Part shown: in pieces, positions 11,530 to 23,774 of the stretch
How the letters are laid out: the number at the start of each line of letters is the position of its first letter
Numbering within the stretch: position 1 is the stretch's first letter
NCBI RefSeq assembly: GCF_003573695.1
Contig: NC_039359.1
Location: 77,700,783-77,764,782 of the forward strand
Direction: 5' to 3'
Source of the DNA: Papaver somniferum
Lineage: Eukaryota > Streptophyta > Magnoliopsida > Ranunculales > Papaveraceae
DNA length: 64,000 nt
The notes under the pieces: model-generated
Database searches by the model: none
The model's input: only the letters and a program-made list of their open reading frames with translations
Told to the model about the DNA's origin: nothing
Made by a program: the position numbers and the translations under genes

Positions 11530-12838
11530 ATGTCAACCCAATATAGTCTGCTAGTATGTGTTCTTAACATACTTGTATTTTCGGTTCTGGTGGTCACGGG
11601 AACAAAGAAATTCCCGGCATTTATCGTGTTCGGAGACTCCACAGTAGATGCAGGCAATAACAATCAAATTCCAACCTTGGCAAAAAGTAACTTCCTACCG
11701 TATGGGCAAGATTTCGAAGGTGGGAAACCTACTGGAAGGTTTTGCAATGGTCGGCTAGCCACTGATTTCCTGGCAGAGATGTTAGGGATCAAACACTCCA
11801 TACCTGCATATCTGGATCCAGCATTTGGTATTGAAGATTTTGCCACCGGAGTTACCTTTGCTTCAGCTGCAACTGGTTATGATGTTGCTACTTCAAACTT
11901 GTTAGTAAGTTCATCAAAATCAATTTTGCATAAAACATATATATACACGCCTAATCTTATCAAATTACTTGTCTCTTGTGCACGCAGGCTGTGATACCTC
12001 TATCTGAAGAACTAGAATACTTCAAAGAGTACCTGCAGAAATTATCATCCTTTCTTGGGAAGGATGGCGCAGCAGAGACAGCAAGAGAGTCATTATATTT
12101 TATCAGCGTTGGAACGAACGATTTCATCCTGAATTACTTCACCGTACCTGGACGGTCATCTCACTTTACGGTAGATGAATACGAAAATTTTCTCCTTGGT
12201 ATTGCGAGAAATTTCCTTATCGATCTTTATAGTTTGGGTGCTAGAAAAATAGTATTGACAGGGCTTCCTCCTACTGGTTACTTACCAGTAGCAAAAACTT
12301 TGAATCACGTTTCTGGAATCCCGAATTTGGAAGAGCTAAATGAAGCTAGTAAAGACCTTAATGTCAAGTTACAAGATTTGATAGCGAGTTTGAGCAAAGA
12401 TCTTAAGGGGATCAAGTTGGTATATGCAGATATCTACAATCCTACTCTACATATCATTCATAATCCGAATCTATACGGTAAACTCTTATTTTTGATCTTT
12501 CAACCAATCTTTGAACTACTTAGATTCAACATGGTCACAGAGATAACAGTTTAAAGCACTGCTCTGCAGGTTGTCTTTATAGAGCTAACTTTATTTTGTT
12601 TTTCCTTTATTAACTGTGCATGGTGTACCATAAAGGATTTGAGAACACGGAGGAAGGATGTTGCGGAACAGGAACATTTGAGTTTGGAATTTTATGCAAA
12701 GCGGCAGATGCGTTATCTTGCCCCGACCCGAGTAAATACGTATTTTGGGATTCAGTACACCCAAGCGAGAAGGTTTATAACATAATGGCGAATGTATTGA
12801 TGGATACCACCATATCTCAGTTTCAGGTGAATAGGTAA
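11530..12838 (+). CDS. GDSL esterase/lipase copy 2, intact
   Basis: Secreted serine hydrolase of the plant GDSL (SGNH) family; the natural acyl-ester substrate cannot be read from sequence. The CDS is join(11530-11904, 11988-12477, 12636-12838), 355 residues, the usual family length. Introns are GT-AG in phase 0 and phase 1. Residues 1-25 form a hydrophobic signal peptide. Block I is FGDSTVDAGNNN with catalytic Ser, block II includes GRFCNGRLATDF, block III is GTNDF, and block V is FWDSVHPSE with catalytic Asp and His. The chosen ATG matches that of copy 1 and sits just before the signal peptide. No lesion is seen, so this is probably the functional member of the pair. Confidence 0.93.
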
Positions 12839-13050
12839 TAATGGAGGCAGGGAAGTAAAGGTTGAGAAACATAGCCCAAAAACCTACATCCATATAAATA
12901 AAAAACATAATCATTTATGTAACTATACGAAGGATTCTAAGAAACTGAACAAAACCACAAGAAGACCAATTTGTATATGTGAAATTATTTATGCATTACA
13001 ATTGAAACTCTTGGATAACCTCTTGTAAAATTATTGGGTCAGAAAAAGGT
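12839..13050. other. 3' flank of GDSL gene 2
   Basis: The first part is similar to the 3' flank of gene 1 after 8190 (shared GGAGKCAGGGAAG-like word, then AACATAATCATTTATGTAA-like sequence), so the duplicated block extends past the stop codons. It probably holds the 3' UTR. It ends at the LINE poly(A) tail. Confidence 0.5.
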
Positions 13051-13052
13051 TG

Positions 13053-13072
13053 TTTTTTTTTTTTTTTTTTTT
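13053..13072 (-). other. Poly(A) tail of the LINE
   Basis: A run of twenty T on the + strand, that is a poly(A) tail at the 3' end of the minus-strand LINE. Confidence 0.8.
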
Positions 13073-13115
13073 GAAACTTAAAGATTGAATTGATTAAACT
13101 TCAGTATTTACATAG

Positions 13116-13342
13116 TTTGTCTCCTCTTACAATTAAATAAGAATGTTACTGGGAGGTTCTAACAACCTGACAGTGCTCAACCTATCTACCCTTGCTAATT
13201 TGGATTAGACACTGATACTTTATTTGTCTCCTCTTGCAATTAAATAAGAATGTTACTAGGAGGTTCTAACAACCAGACAGTGGTCAACCTATCTACCCAG
13301 GGTAGACTACCCTTGCTAATTTAGATAGGACACACTGCTACT
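13116..13342 (-). repeat. Two-copy tandem duplication in the LINE 3' UTR
   Basis: A segment of about 107 bp starting TTTGTCTCCTCTT at 13116 is repeated from 13223. The second copy has an extra CAGGGTAGACTACC-like insert. It lies between the poly(A) tail and the end of ORF2. Confidence 0.8.
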
Positions 13343-13399
13343 TTATTTTTCTCTTTAGAAAAACAGTTACACTGCCATGAGTTAAAAGATCTAAATTAG

Positions 13400-16300
13400 G
13401 ATTTTATGTCTAAAATTAAATTGTGGATTCTCCAATCTATATTAAAGGAATCATGATTCACTGCATCCATCACTAGCCTTGAGTCCAGTTCAATCCCATT
13501 ATGTAGCCTCCCATAAATCTCTGCATTCAGCTTGCTCCAGACCATCAGCTGAGTTAGATAGATGCACTCTGATCCTCGATACGTACCTGCAAAATAATGT
13601 ATGATTATACTGATTCCACATGTTTTGTTAATATGAAGGAACGAACCATCAGTATTAATCTTAAATGTTCTTTTTGGAGGAGGAGACCAGTGAAGAATAG
13701 CTCTAGGCTCTGGAGATATAAGTCTGACTGCTGGTGGTGCTTAGCTTCAAACTCTGTTGTTTCTTTCCTATATTTTTGAATAATGACTTATGAAGAAGAT
13801 TTTCTGTCCTGACAAACCTTATCACATCTGACTGACCAAATGCACCAAGCCACTATGAACATCTTGCAGACTTCTTTTTCTTGAATCTGATGTGGTATTA
13901 ACTTATCAAACCAATTACAAAACTAGCCCATCAGATTTCCACTATTTTCTGTATGTAAACCCAAAGTAGCAAACCACACCACTTTTGAAGAAGAGCACTC
14001 CAGAATGCTGTGAGAAGGGGTTTCAATGACTTTCCCTTAGAAAGACAACTTGATCAATCTCCATTTTGGATAATGTACTGAAGTTTGTCTCTAGTTGGGA
14101 GGATGTACTTGACACATTTTCAAATGAATTGATTAATTCGTGGAAGAAGTGTGAGTTTCCAGAGTCTCTTCAAGATATCTTGTATTCTTTGACCGACTAA
14201 ATTATTCACATTATTTTCCTCCAACATTTTTCTGTAAGATGATTTGACTGAAAGTCAACCACTGTTTTCAAGTGTCCAGACCAATCTATCTTCGTACTGA
14301 TGGTGAATTGACATATTCATGATAAGCCCTGCTTTTGAACATTCGAAAAGAGAGAAAATCATACTTATATTCTAACCTCCAGTAACTGCATTAAAGAGTT
14401 GACAGACATACGTGTAGTCTTGATAATCTCTAGCACTATATTTAGGTGTAGGTGGAATATCTAGCACTGCAATCTATCTGTACTTCCATATCATAATTTT
14501 ATGGCCATTTCCAAGGCATCGACAGCTATATTTTTTGATGCAGTGTAACTCTGAACTTATGCTCCTCCATGACCATGTGGAATTAGCATTTTCTTGGATA
14601 TTAAACACTTGACCATCTGGAAAATATGTAGCTTTAAGAGATCTAGCACATAGGGAAGAATCATCAATGCATAACTTCCATGCAGACTTAGACAGCAAAG
14701 CTCTATTGAAGACTTCAAGATCTCTGAACCCCAGACCCTCTTCCTCCTTAGGTTTGTTAACATTTCTCCATGCAATAAAATGTTTACCTTTACTAGAATT
14801 CTTATTTCTCCAAAACTTTTGTTGTGTAGTGTTCATCTTACTTATGGTGCTGTCTGGAAGTCTGAAGCTGATCATATGGTGAACTGGCATGGCATTACTG
14901 AAATTTCTAATCATCACTGATCTCCCAGCTTCAAATATGTTAATGCATGACCATCTTGATAGTCTACACTTCATCTTCTGAATGAGTGTGAAAATGGGGT
15001 TTTCTTATTTCTTCCAACAAAGAATGACAATCCTAGATATTTTTCTTTAGAGATATCAAGTTGTCTCACTTGAATGATACCATTGATGGTTTGGAAACTG
15101 GATGGATTCATGTTCTTACTAAAATAGACATCTGACTTGTGAAAGCTGAGTAGCTGGCCAGAACACAAACTAAAATTCTTCTATCACTCGAAGTGGCTTA
15201 TTAACTTGAACTAGATTAGCTTCACAAAAAAGAAGGCAGTCATCCGCGAACAATATATGATTGATCTTTGGAGATGATCTGGAAATTTTCGTACCTATTA
15301 GGTGGTATGTTTTCATAGTTATTTGATTGCCTTGAGAAAGCCTTCATGGCAAGAATGAATACGTAAGGGAAAGGGAATCCCCTTGTCGTATTCTTCTTGT
15401 AGGTCTGAAAGATGTTGAAGGAGAGCCATTAATCATTACGTCAACTTGACTAGTGCTAATACACTGCATGATTATATGATAAAAAAATTCACAGATACCA
15501 AATTTTTTCAGCACTTCATTGAGAAACAACCATTCTAACCTGTCAAATGCCTTTGACATATCCATCTTTAAAGCTAATGACCAATCCTACCACCTTTCTT
15601 TTTCATGGCTTTAGCAAATTTTGCACCATAAATATATTCTCCGAAATTAATCTACCTAGGACATAAGCAGACTGCATGGGAGATGTAATGTCTATCATAT
15701 GTTTTTTGAGTCTGAGTGCAATAACTTTGGAAATTAACTTGTAAATTATGTTACATAGAGAAGTTGGTCGGAAATCTTTTGTTTTATGAGCTGTTGATGT
15801 CTTTGGAATCAAAGTTACTCTTGTGTTATTTATTTTCTTGAGGAGAAAACCTAAATTGAAGAAAGCTTTTACCGTCTTGCAGACATCATCTTTTACAACA
15901 TGCCACTGTGGTTGATAAAATCCCGGTGGAAAACCATCCGACCCAAATGAAGTCCAAGTTTCCATCGACATTAGATCTTGATCAATCTCTTGATCAGATG
16001 GAATAACAACCATCTCTACATTGTCTTGATCAGATATGAAATTTGGAATGTGTTGAGTAAAATAATAACTATCTGTTGGGTTTGAAGTAGTGCTAATTTT
16101 CTTGAAATGAGAAACCAGGAGTTCTTCTATAGAATTTGTATCCTGACACCAAGTGCCATCTGGAGCTTGTAGCGAATCAATTCTATTTCTGACTCTTCTT
16201 TGATTATCTCTAATATAGAAATATTTAGAATTTAAATGCATGTCATTATGGAAATGATCTCATGATTTCTGTCTGTTGGAACTTGCTTGTATTTCATTCA

Positions 16301-17290
16301 GAGAATCTATCTCATTTTCAAGCTTCAAACTTCAGTTGTGTTATTGCCTTGAATATCTATGGATTGTAAATGAGTTAGCTCTTGTTGAAGACTTGTGATT
16401 CTTGATTGAATGTGACCAAAAGTTCTCTTACTCCATTTAGATAATAAATGCCTAGTATTTGACGACTTATCAGATAAAACATTGCAGACCATGTAGTGTT
16501 AGATTCCCAAGCATTTACAATTTCATTTATGCAAGAATCATTTAGAAGCCAGTGTTCAAAGAATTTCCAATTTCTCCCTGAGATAATAGTTTTATAGTAT
16601 AGAGATAATAAAATTGGAGAGTGGTCTGAACCATTTTGTGGGCATGGGATAAAATTGCATCAGGATAACTATAAGTTCAATCACTTTTCACTAGTGACCT
16701 ATCAAGTCTGGACTTGATCTTACCTGTTTCATGACTATTGTTGGTCCAAGTAAATGAGTTGCCATTAAAACCCAAATAGAAAGATCAGAAGATCTATATG
16801 TAGTCTAAGACTTCTTGAGGTGTAGTATTTGACTAATATTTCTTTCTATCACATCCATAATGATATTTAGGTCCCAATGAGAACCCATGTGATAAGACAG
16901 GAGAACTAAATCTTTCAATGTACTCCCATCGACTAGGTTGGTCATTCCTATATGAGGTTACCATAAACGCATGAGAGGAACCACTCACCCTTTGCAGGGT
17001 CGTTGTTAACTATAAGATGAATCATGTTGGTAGAGGAGTTAACAATATCTAAGATGAAACCATCCTTCAAAAACTGATTAAACTACCTGCTTGTCCCACG
17101 AAAGGGACATAACATCTATTTGGAATTCTAAGAAAACTTGTAAGGTTTAAGATTCTTTCATCATTTATTTTAGGTTCCTACAAGAAGATTATATCAGGAG
17201 CATTGGATTTTTAAGATGAAATAAATGATCTCTAGTTTCTTTACCTAATAAACCATGAAAATTCCATCTTACGAGCTTCGTGCTGAAATC
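13400..17290 (-). pseudogene. LINE ORF2 remnant (EN-RT-zfRVT-RNaseH)
   Basis: Read on the minus strand. The start near 17285 has the L1 endonuclease opening (RWNFHGLLGKETRDHL), and endonuclease-like sequence continues to about 16500. RT fragments lie at 16241-15603 (FGSDGFPPGFYQPQW; RVTLIPKT; DFRPTSLCNIIYKLISK), 15565-15344 (MDMSKAFDRLEW) and around the catalytic FADD at 15239-15250. The zf-RVT segment is at about 13800-14170 (LPRINQFIWKCV-like). An RNase H-like end is at about 13430-13740 (SPPPKRTFKINTDGS). At least four frame breaks interrupt it. The intact protein would nick DNA and copy its own RNA at the target. Confidence 0.85.
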
Positions 17291-17739
17291 TGAGGTGAAA
17301 CAAAGTAACTTGATACTCAAGACACTATCAAACTTTCATACGGATGCAATAGGTTTAAGAATTAAATGACATGAAAATTTTAAATAACACTTGTAAGAAC
17401 TATAATACTGGATTTTAAAAAATTGTAACAAGCATGAGTTTAGATGTATTACCAGGTTGACAACATCCTCATTCACCTCATGGGAAGACTCTTTTGCTCA
17501 TAAATCTCCTTCTTCATGCCAAATCATGTTTCATTCTGATGAGGATGTTATCTTTCTAGTATTACTTTCCATGAAATCATCATGCGAGTTATGCTCATTA
17601 GTTCTGGATCTTTTGTTATTTCTTTTGTGCTTCTCTTTTTGAGTTTCTTCAGCTATCTGCTTACGACTAGCTTCACAGATTATTTGCAGCAAAAGATCTA
17701 ATTTATCAATTATCTCTACACCATATGCCATGGACAATT

Positions 17740-18214
17740 AATGTAAGTATGTAATGTATTTTTCATCAGTAAATCTCCTTATTATTAAATCATCTGCAAT
17801 ATTAAGGCATTCTTTTTCATTATGTTCTATTATAAAAAACTTTGGGCATAGGCTGTGAGGTTGTCTCTCCCAGTGAAATCGAACCCATGTGACTTTTCTA
17901 GCAGCTGCGTTCCACAATCCTCCTTTATGAAGGGGTTTGGATAACTCATTCTTAATCCTTGTAGTAATCGTACTTCAAAAACTTGGTTTGCAGTCTTTAT
18001 GTTCTGTCCATATTTTATACCTAGTTCTTTAATGGTATCACCTGCTATGGCCTCAAAGTGATGCTCAAGTAAGAGGTCCTAAAACTGGACATTCCATTAT
18101 TGGTGAGAGAAGACCCAATTTTTGGTTGGGATAACAACGTCATATTTTTTCAGATTAAGGTGACATTTTTTTACGTTCCAAAATGTTCTTGTTGAGGACA
18201 ACATTCATGGCTTC
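17740..18214 (-). pseudogene. LINE ORF1, C-terminal part
   Basis: The minus strand resembles plant L1 ORF1 (DUF4283 and a following knuckle): a frame with NLKKYDVVIPTKNWVF near 18120-18170, then HHFEAIAGDTIKELG near 18020-18065, and a knuckle-like CPKFFIIEHNEKEC at about 17807-17850. The second Cys of the CCHC knuckle is Phe. Frameshifts are present. Its N-terminal half lies 5.4 kb away at 23588-23774 because an LTR was inserted between them. Confidence 0.7.
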
Positions 18215-18219
18215 TATAG
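18215..18219. repeat. Target-site duplication TATAG of the solo LTR
   Basis: TATAG at 18215-18219 recurs at 23583-23587. Joining the flanks after removing the LTR restores a LINE ORF1 frame running FFLFKFFTIEAMNVVL, which fixes the borders. Confidence 0.88.
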
Positions 18220-20011
18220 TGAAAAGGCGAGGGTACCCAAATACACCATAATCTTTTAAATATCAACCTATAAGTCAGATACCAAGTGTGATCGTATATG
18301 GACAAAGTCGAGACAATACAAAAACTATGGTATACACTTTGTGTGATCGTCTATGGATACGAGATCGAGACAGTACAACAACAAAGTGTTCACTTGATAA
18401 TAGGCACTGTATATAACCGAAACACTATAGGATCAATACCAAGTGACTAGTATTAACGTACGTGTGTAATTTACTTAATTATAATAACAATTATAATGTG
18501 GAAATAAATTAAAATACACGACAAGATTTTGTTAACGAGGAAACCGCAAATGTAGAAGAACCCCGGGACCTTGTCCAACTTCGGAATTAATCCGCTATAC
18601 AAAATCTAATACCAACTTCGTATAGTTGAGACCAAGTAGACTACCCCTAGCTACTTGTTTCCTCAGTATACCTGCGCCTTCAACTTCTAGAGTCACGCAT
18701 GTGAATCACCAATCCTTTTGATCGTATTCCAAATAGTAAAGGATATAGATATTTGATAACCACTCTATTCAATCTTTGGTAATAAGATATTATGATTCGT
18801 TGACAAAGGCTCTTCCGTTTAATTTGATAATCTCATTTCTCTGGTTAGATCAATCTAAACTTTGATTACCGAAATAACCAATTTCTAGATTTTCAATCAA
18901 ACAATATAGAACTCAAAAACCAACTATAAAGTGGTGCTGATATCATGCAACTAGACAATCAAGTCTATCAAAGATAAAAACGATTTTAGTTGGATCCCAG
19001 CCGATCAAAATTTGTGCACTAAATTCACAAGATGCGAAAACTAATAAGAAAATCTTCTTTGTCTTCAAATCTTCGATTGTCTTCTTAATAACCTACACAA
19101 CATAACTTGAAACCTCTTGTGGTCAATCACACGTAGAACGGAGTCTGTTAACATTGGATTATCACAAGATGTCTTTAGATCAAAAATAGTTCTAAAGATC
19201 CCGTCGATACTTTGATCCAGTTTGAATGAGCCTTATATCAGAAGAGAAGGTTCTCAAGAATAAACAAACTAGGTGCAATCAAAGTTTCAACAACTGTTAG
19301 TCAATCAAATCAATAATTGAAAACTAAAATAACAATGCAATTATCTAGTATCCCACCAACGGTACTCGTAGAGCTTCTTGATCCCGCAGAAGTCTTTAAA
19401 CGAGTAGTCATAAGAGAATTATCCTAATTAGGGCACTTTCCTCTCCATAGACGGCTCCACTAAAAACAACATGAATGAAGTTTTCTTGTATCTTACGATA
19501 GTTTGAAAGAAATGCAAACCTCGAGTATTTATAGACCAAGGTTGTTTGCACAACAAGGAAATTCCAAAACCAAAAGTATTCTCAAGATATTCACATTAAA
19601 GTACCTAATTTTGGTTTTCCTATTTTCAATTAATTACCAAACCATATTTCCGAAAACTCCCTTAGAAAACCTTTATTATTAGTGTAGCACATTAACTAAT
19701 AAAAATTTTCCTGAGGATATGCTTTAATTGCTGGTAATCAAAACATATATTATGAAAATCAATATTAAATGTTTTTCAATATTTCGGTTTGGGATCACCT
19801 TGAGTATCAAGGAATTATGTACATTTTCAAATAATGTCGAAATCTAGAAGTTTCTCATCAAACACTAATTCCAAGCTTCACACAAAACATAAAGAGATGT
19901 GAATATTGGAAACTCGGTTTTTCTCCTTGGGGTTGGTTCTACCATGACTCACAATGTAAGTTGTGATCGGTTATACCATGCTTCCCAAAGTAGGTTTTGA
20001 CCGGTTACACC

Positions 20012-22670
20012 CACTACACCAAATGTAACGTTTACCAACAGCTTAAATATGTTGCTGACCGGGCTTGCAACAGATTTTTGCCATTGCTAACCACCATGTC
20101 GCAGTTTTTCGCAACAACTCTAGCTTTGTTGCTAATTCTGGTCAGCAACGGCAGTAGCAACAGAAATAAGCTGTTGCGAAATTAAAATATACAAACAAAA
20201 ATATAATGTTGCTACTCTGTAGCTAATTTTAGAGTCATTCTGAAATATATTTTAGTAGAACAGGATATAGTTGTTCTGGTTCATGTTTAGCAACATGTTT
20301 TCGCCGTTGCTAATTTTTGTAACAACAGAAAAGAAAAAGGTCAAGTCTTCGTTGACCTAGTCAAAACTGATTTCCCCCAATTTATCCTGCAATACCCTAG
20401 TTACCTATATCCAGTAATCGAATCTGATGGTGCTCATGCCCTACATTCCGACATATCTTAAAATTTAGACAAGAAAAGATGCAACATTAAGAAAATGAAC
20501 TGAAGACGTGTTACATCAACATGTACAGAAATTCTCAGCATTTACATGTAACAGGTTAAACATCAAAGACATTCTATAAAGAAAGGGAACCAAAGACAAT
20601 ACAACAGGAAACTTATGACATCGAGGTTGTATTAAGAAATCAGGTGTAAAATTGTACTAAAACAGAGAACAAATGAAAGATTGCATATATAAATATGTTC
20701 TTATTTATGTTATTGTTTCTTAAATTGTGCTGGTGCATCCATGTTCGCTTTATCTTCTAAGGATTGCATATACAAATTGAATGTTACAAGTTCTTACGGC
20801 GAGTAATCTGAATATCGCAAATTATTGTGGTTTTGAGAAGGTGATCACACGATGATGTCGAATTCTCATCTCGTAAATACAACCAAGATGGTGAAGAACC
20901 TGTAACATATACATATAATTAGATATTTAACAAATAAAAAAAGTAAGAATGCTTTTGAAGGTATATATATATTCTATTTCCAATGATTTCCTTATACTTG
21001 TAATATACTAGAGACCAGGTGAGACCAATGATACTTGAGTAAGTGCTTGGATCCATACCATAATTAAAATGAGCCTAGTCATAACACTAGAAGGTGGCAT
21101 AGTAGTGTCTTTGGATTCACAATAAGCACTTCAGGGTAAAGCTCAATTTGGTGCTTCTCGTTCACCACCATTTATGGCATGTTTGTTTCCAAAACTAAAC
21201 TGATCATCTCGGCGATATTCTTCAAACTCTAAAATTTATTACAAGCATCCCAATTTAGATGACACAACGTATTACCAAACAAAAGAAAGTATTATAGTCT
21301 GAACAAAGAATAAAACATTAGATACAAAAACATACCAACCAGGCATACCTCAAAGCAGATAAGACCAAATCATCATAGGGCTTCACCAGCAAAGGCCCTT
21401 GACAATTTTTGTGCCTCCCATCTTTTCGATGTCTTCTTTAACTAACAATGAAAATTTTTAAATAAAATAAGATATACCCAATTTGGTAAAAAATAAAACA
21501 AAGGCAATGATCTAACTAACCGATAACTTACATTATTAACCCTTCAAAGATCACGGAAGCATGACCCGAACAATAAAGAGAAGCAGCTTTAGTATAAGCA
21601 GAAGATAAACATGATACTACATTCATAAACCAATTTAAGTAAATGTGGTGATAAAAAAAAAGTATTTTACAAGTTTCAAATAGTTTCTCCATAGTCATCT
21701 TAGCCTAACATTTATCCATCTCAAGTCGAACATAATGATTCACCTAAGATTACATAATGATTCACTTAAGATGACTCCTAAGATGCTCCACGTGACAGAA
21801 TAAAGAAGCAAACAGGGAAGTGAAAGTGTAGCACCTCTTCTTATCCAAGATACATCTTGACTATTCACATTTGATGTGGTCTGCTGAGTGATCCCCTTCG
21901 TAATATCTCCAACATAAAAAAGAAGAAAAAAAAAAACAGAAACCCACGCAAAATCAATCGCGCTTTCTTGCTAATAAGACTTCACGCAGTGGAAGACCAA
22001 TAATAAAATGATAAACTTCATGATAAACAAAAATCTAAATATAGCACAGCTAGTTTGCAAGTACTCACATGAACAATCTGATATACATCATTCCCTTATG
22101 AAAAGTAAGAGCCTTAAAGACCACCCCTCAAGGCGAGCACCAAAAGAAGAACCGGACCACCACCACCCCCCCCCCCCACCCCACACCCCCACCCCCACCC
22201 CACCACCCAATGTTGTTTTGTTTTGTCATCAGCAAGTGGTTTTCCAGCATAGATAAGCCTACAAACCAATTTAAGAATACCAATATTGAGACACTAAAAT
22301 TACCAATGAGACACTAAGTTTTACACACATCACACAACATTTTACACTCAAAGAAATAAGATAATTTTCTAAATATCAATAGACTCCGAGTTTCCTTTAT
22401 TCAACTTTCACAACCCAGCCTTCAGCTAACTGGAGGACGCCCTAAAGCAGCATCAGATTTTCTTTCAGATACAGGGACATAGCTTTAGAGCATAAGAGAG
22501 ACAAATATAACTTAAACAATCAAAATGGGTAGTCCAGATTGAGAAACCAAATTAGCAATGTCAGTGACAAACAACAAGGATCTCAGATTCTGAATTCATA
22601 AGTTGAATTTAACATAGAGTCGATCTTATTACAAGACCTACATGTAAAACAAATGCTGTATCTTTAAAGT
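20012..22670. mobile_element. CACTA-like DNA element, 3' end atypical
   Basis: The left end reads CACTACACCAAATG, as in En/Spm (CACTA) elements, and the insertion is flanked by a 3 bp duplication ACC (20009-20011 and 22671-22673), the CACTA duplication size. The first 350 bp carry many GTTGC/GCAAC words in both orientations, like CACTA subterminal repeats. However, the right end reads TTTAAAGT rather than a TAGTG terminus, and I see no transposase. It is probably a non-autonomous or terminally damaged copy. Confidence 0.6.
22167..22205. repeat. C-rich low-complexity tract
   Basis: A run of C with interspersed A (CCACCACCCCCC pattern) inside the CACTA-like element. Its length may be unreliable in assembly. 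Confidence 0.8.
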
Positions 22671-23587
22671 ACCGTGATTCCCAGAGGTAGCTTGTGATTG
22701 GTTACACCTTACTTCCCTAGTTAGCTTGTGATCTGTTACACCTTAGTTCCCAAAGTAGCTTGTGACTGATTACAACTAACTTCCCAAATTAGTTTTTGTT
22801 CGTGTATACCTTGCTTTCAAAAGGTAGATTTTGACCGATTACAACTAACTTCCCAATGTAGCTTGTGACTGGTTACACCATGTTCATAAAGTAGCTTGTG
22901 ACTGATTACAACATGCTACACAGTATACTCCATGACCGGTTATACCTCAATTATCAACATAAGTTAAGATAGGTTCTTCCTTGTCATCTTGCACCGGTCA
23001 TCCAAAAGATATTCAATTAAGAACAGGCTTTTCGATTATGAAACAAGTTCATACATCTACTTCCTTAAAATAATGTAATAATACATAGTTTTCTAGGATG
23101 AAATCATACCTATATCTTACACATAATCAAGTAACTAAATACAAAGATTATGTTGATGTCATATTTACGAATTTCCAAAAGATAATCGTTTATACTTCAT
23201 AATTTCGTAGATTCCCTGACACGTTGATCATGATATGACCAAGTCTAACCACTAAAATATTATATATATTTAGCTTCGCATGTTATGTTTTGAATATAAT
23301 CTGACTTGAAAGATATGTTAGGGATGAAAACAAGATCAAGCCAATATTACTAACCTCAAGAGGAAGGATGATGTCTTCGTTGTAGTCGTTACTTCCTATC
23401 ATTCTTAGAGTCTTTGGAGTAATACTTGTACGTCTCAAAATTCCTAGACTTCCTAGTTTAACCTAAATGAAGTTGACTATAATATTTAATCAAGCGACTC
23501 TAGATGAGTTTTGATACTAAAATATGACAACCAAACTTGACATACCAACGCTTGGTGGGTTCAACCGAGTTATGCTCTGACATATAG

Positions 23588-23774
23588 TGAAAAACTTGAA
23601 TAGAAAGAAGTTCCTGTCAGTAGCTCGAACTTCCTTTGTTCTATATTTGTTGCATAAGATGTTGACTTCCTTCCTTACCACATCAGTGTCAATGGGATAT
23701 TTTGAAAATAACTTTGCAGTTAAGGTTGTACTCCGTTCACCAGACGCTTTATTAATGGTTGTTCTTGTACCCAC
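23588..23774 (-). pseudogene. LINE ORF1, N-terminal part
   Basis: The minus strand has the start of a DUF4283 domain: TLTAKLFSKYPIDTDVVRK, then RNFFLFKFFT. This is the usual N-terminal half of a plant L1 ORF1 nucleic-acid-binding protein. The frame is cut at 23588 by the TATAG-flanked solo LTR and resumes at 18214. A Met at 23774 is the likely start. Confidence 0.72.

Larger units (their letters stand above)
19937..22985 (-). repeat. 34 bp tandem array, split by a CACTA-like insertion
   Basis: Units of about 33-35 bp with the pattern CTTCCCAAAGTAGCTTGTGA then CTGGTTACACC. About two units lie before 20011 and about nine degenerate units at 22671-22985. The right part resumes exactly in phase after the insertion. 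The array lies in the upstream (U3) part of the solo LTR. Confidence 0.8.
18220..23582 (-). mobile_element. Solo LTR (SIRE-like family) with nested insertion
   Basis: On the minus strand it starts TGTCAGAGCATAACTCGG and ends GCCTTTTCA (TG...CA) and is flanked by TATAG. No primer site, polypurine tract or coding sequence accompanies it, so it is a solo LTR left by LTR-LTR recombination. Its end region, around GGGTTCTTCTACATTTGC and the nearby GTTAACAAAATC, resembles the 3' part of the LTRs at 35907 and 60160, so it belongs to a related Ty1/copia family. Minus the nested insertion it is about 2.7 kb. A minus-strand TATA (CTATAAATA) lies near 19533-19541. Confidence 0.82.
13051..23774 (-). mobile_element. 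L1-type LINE, degenerate, split by a solo LTR
   Basis: A minus-strand non-LTR retrotransposon. Its poly(A) tail is the T run at 13053-13072. ORF2 lies at about 13400-17290 and ORF1 at about 17740-18214 continuing at 23588-23774. The order ORF1 (DUF4283 plus zinc knuckle), endonuclease, RT, zf-RVT, RNase H is that of plant L1 elements. The 5' end is not defined: it lies between 23774 and 24306. I could not find a matching target duplication. Frameshifts and stops throughout show an old, dead copy. Confidence 0.85.

Noticed and set aside
13053..13072. Poly(T) as a gene terminator
   Set aside because: It sits exactly at the 3' end of the LINE, in the orientation of a poly(A) tail.
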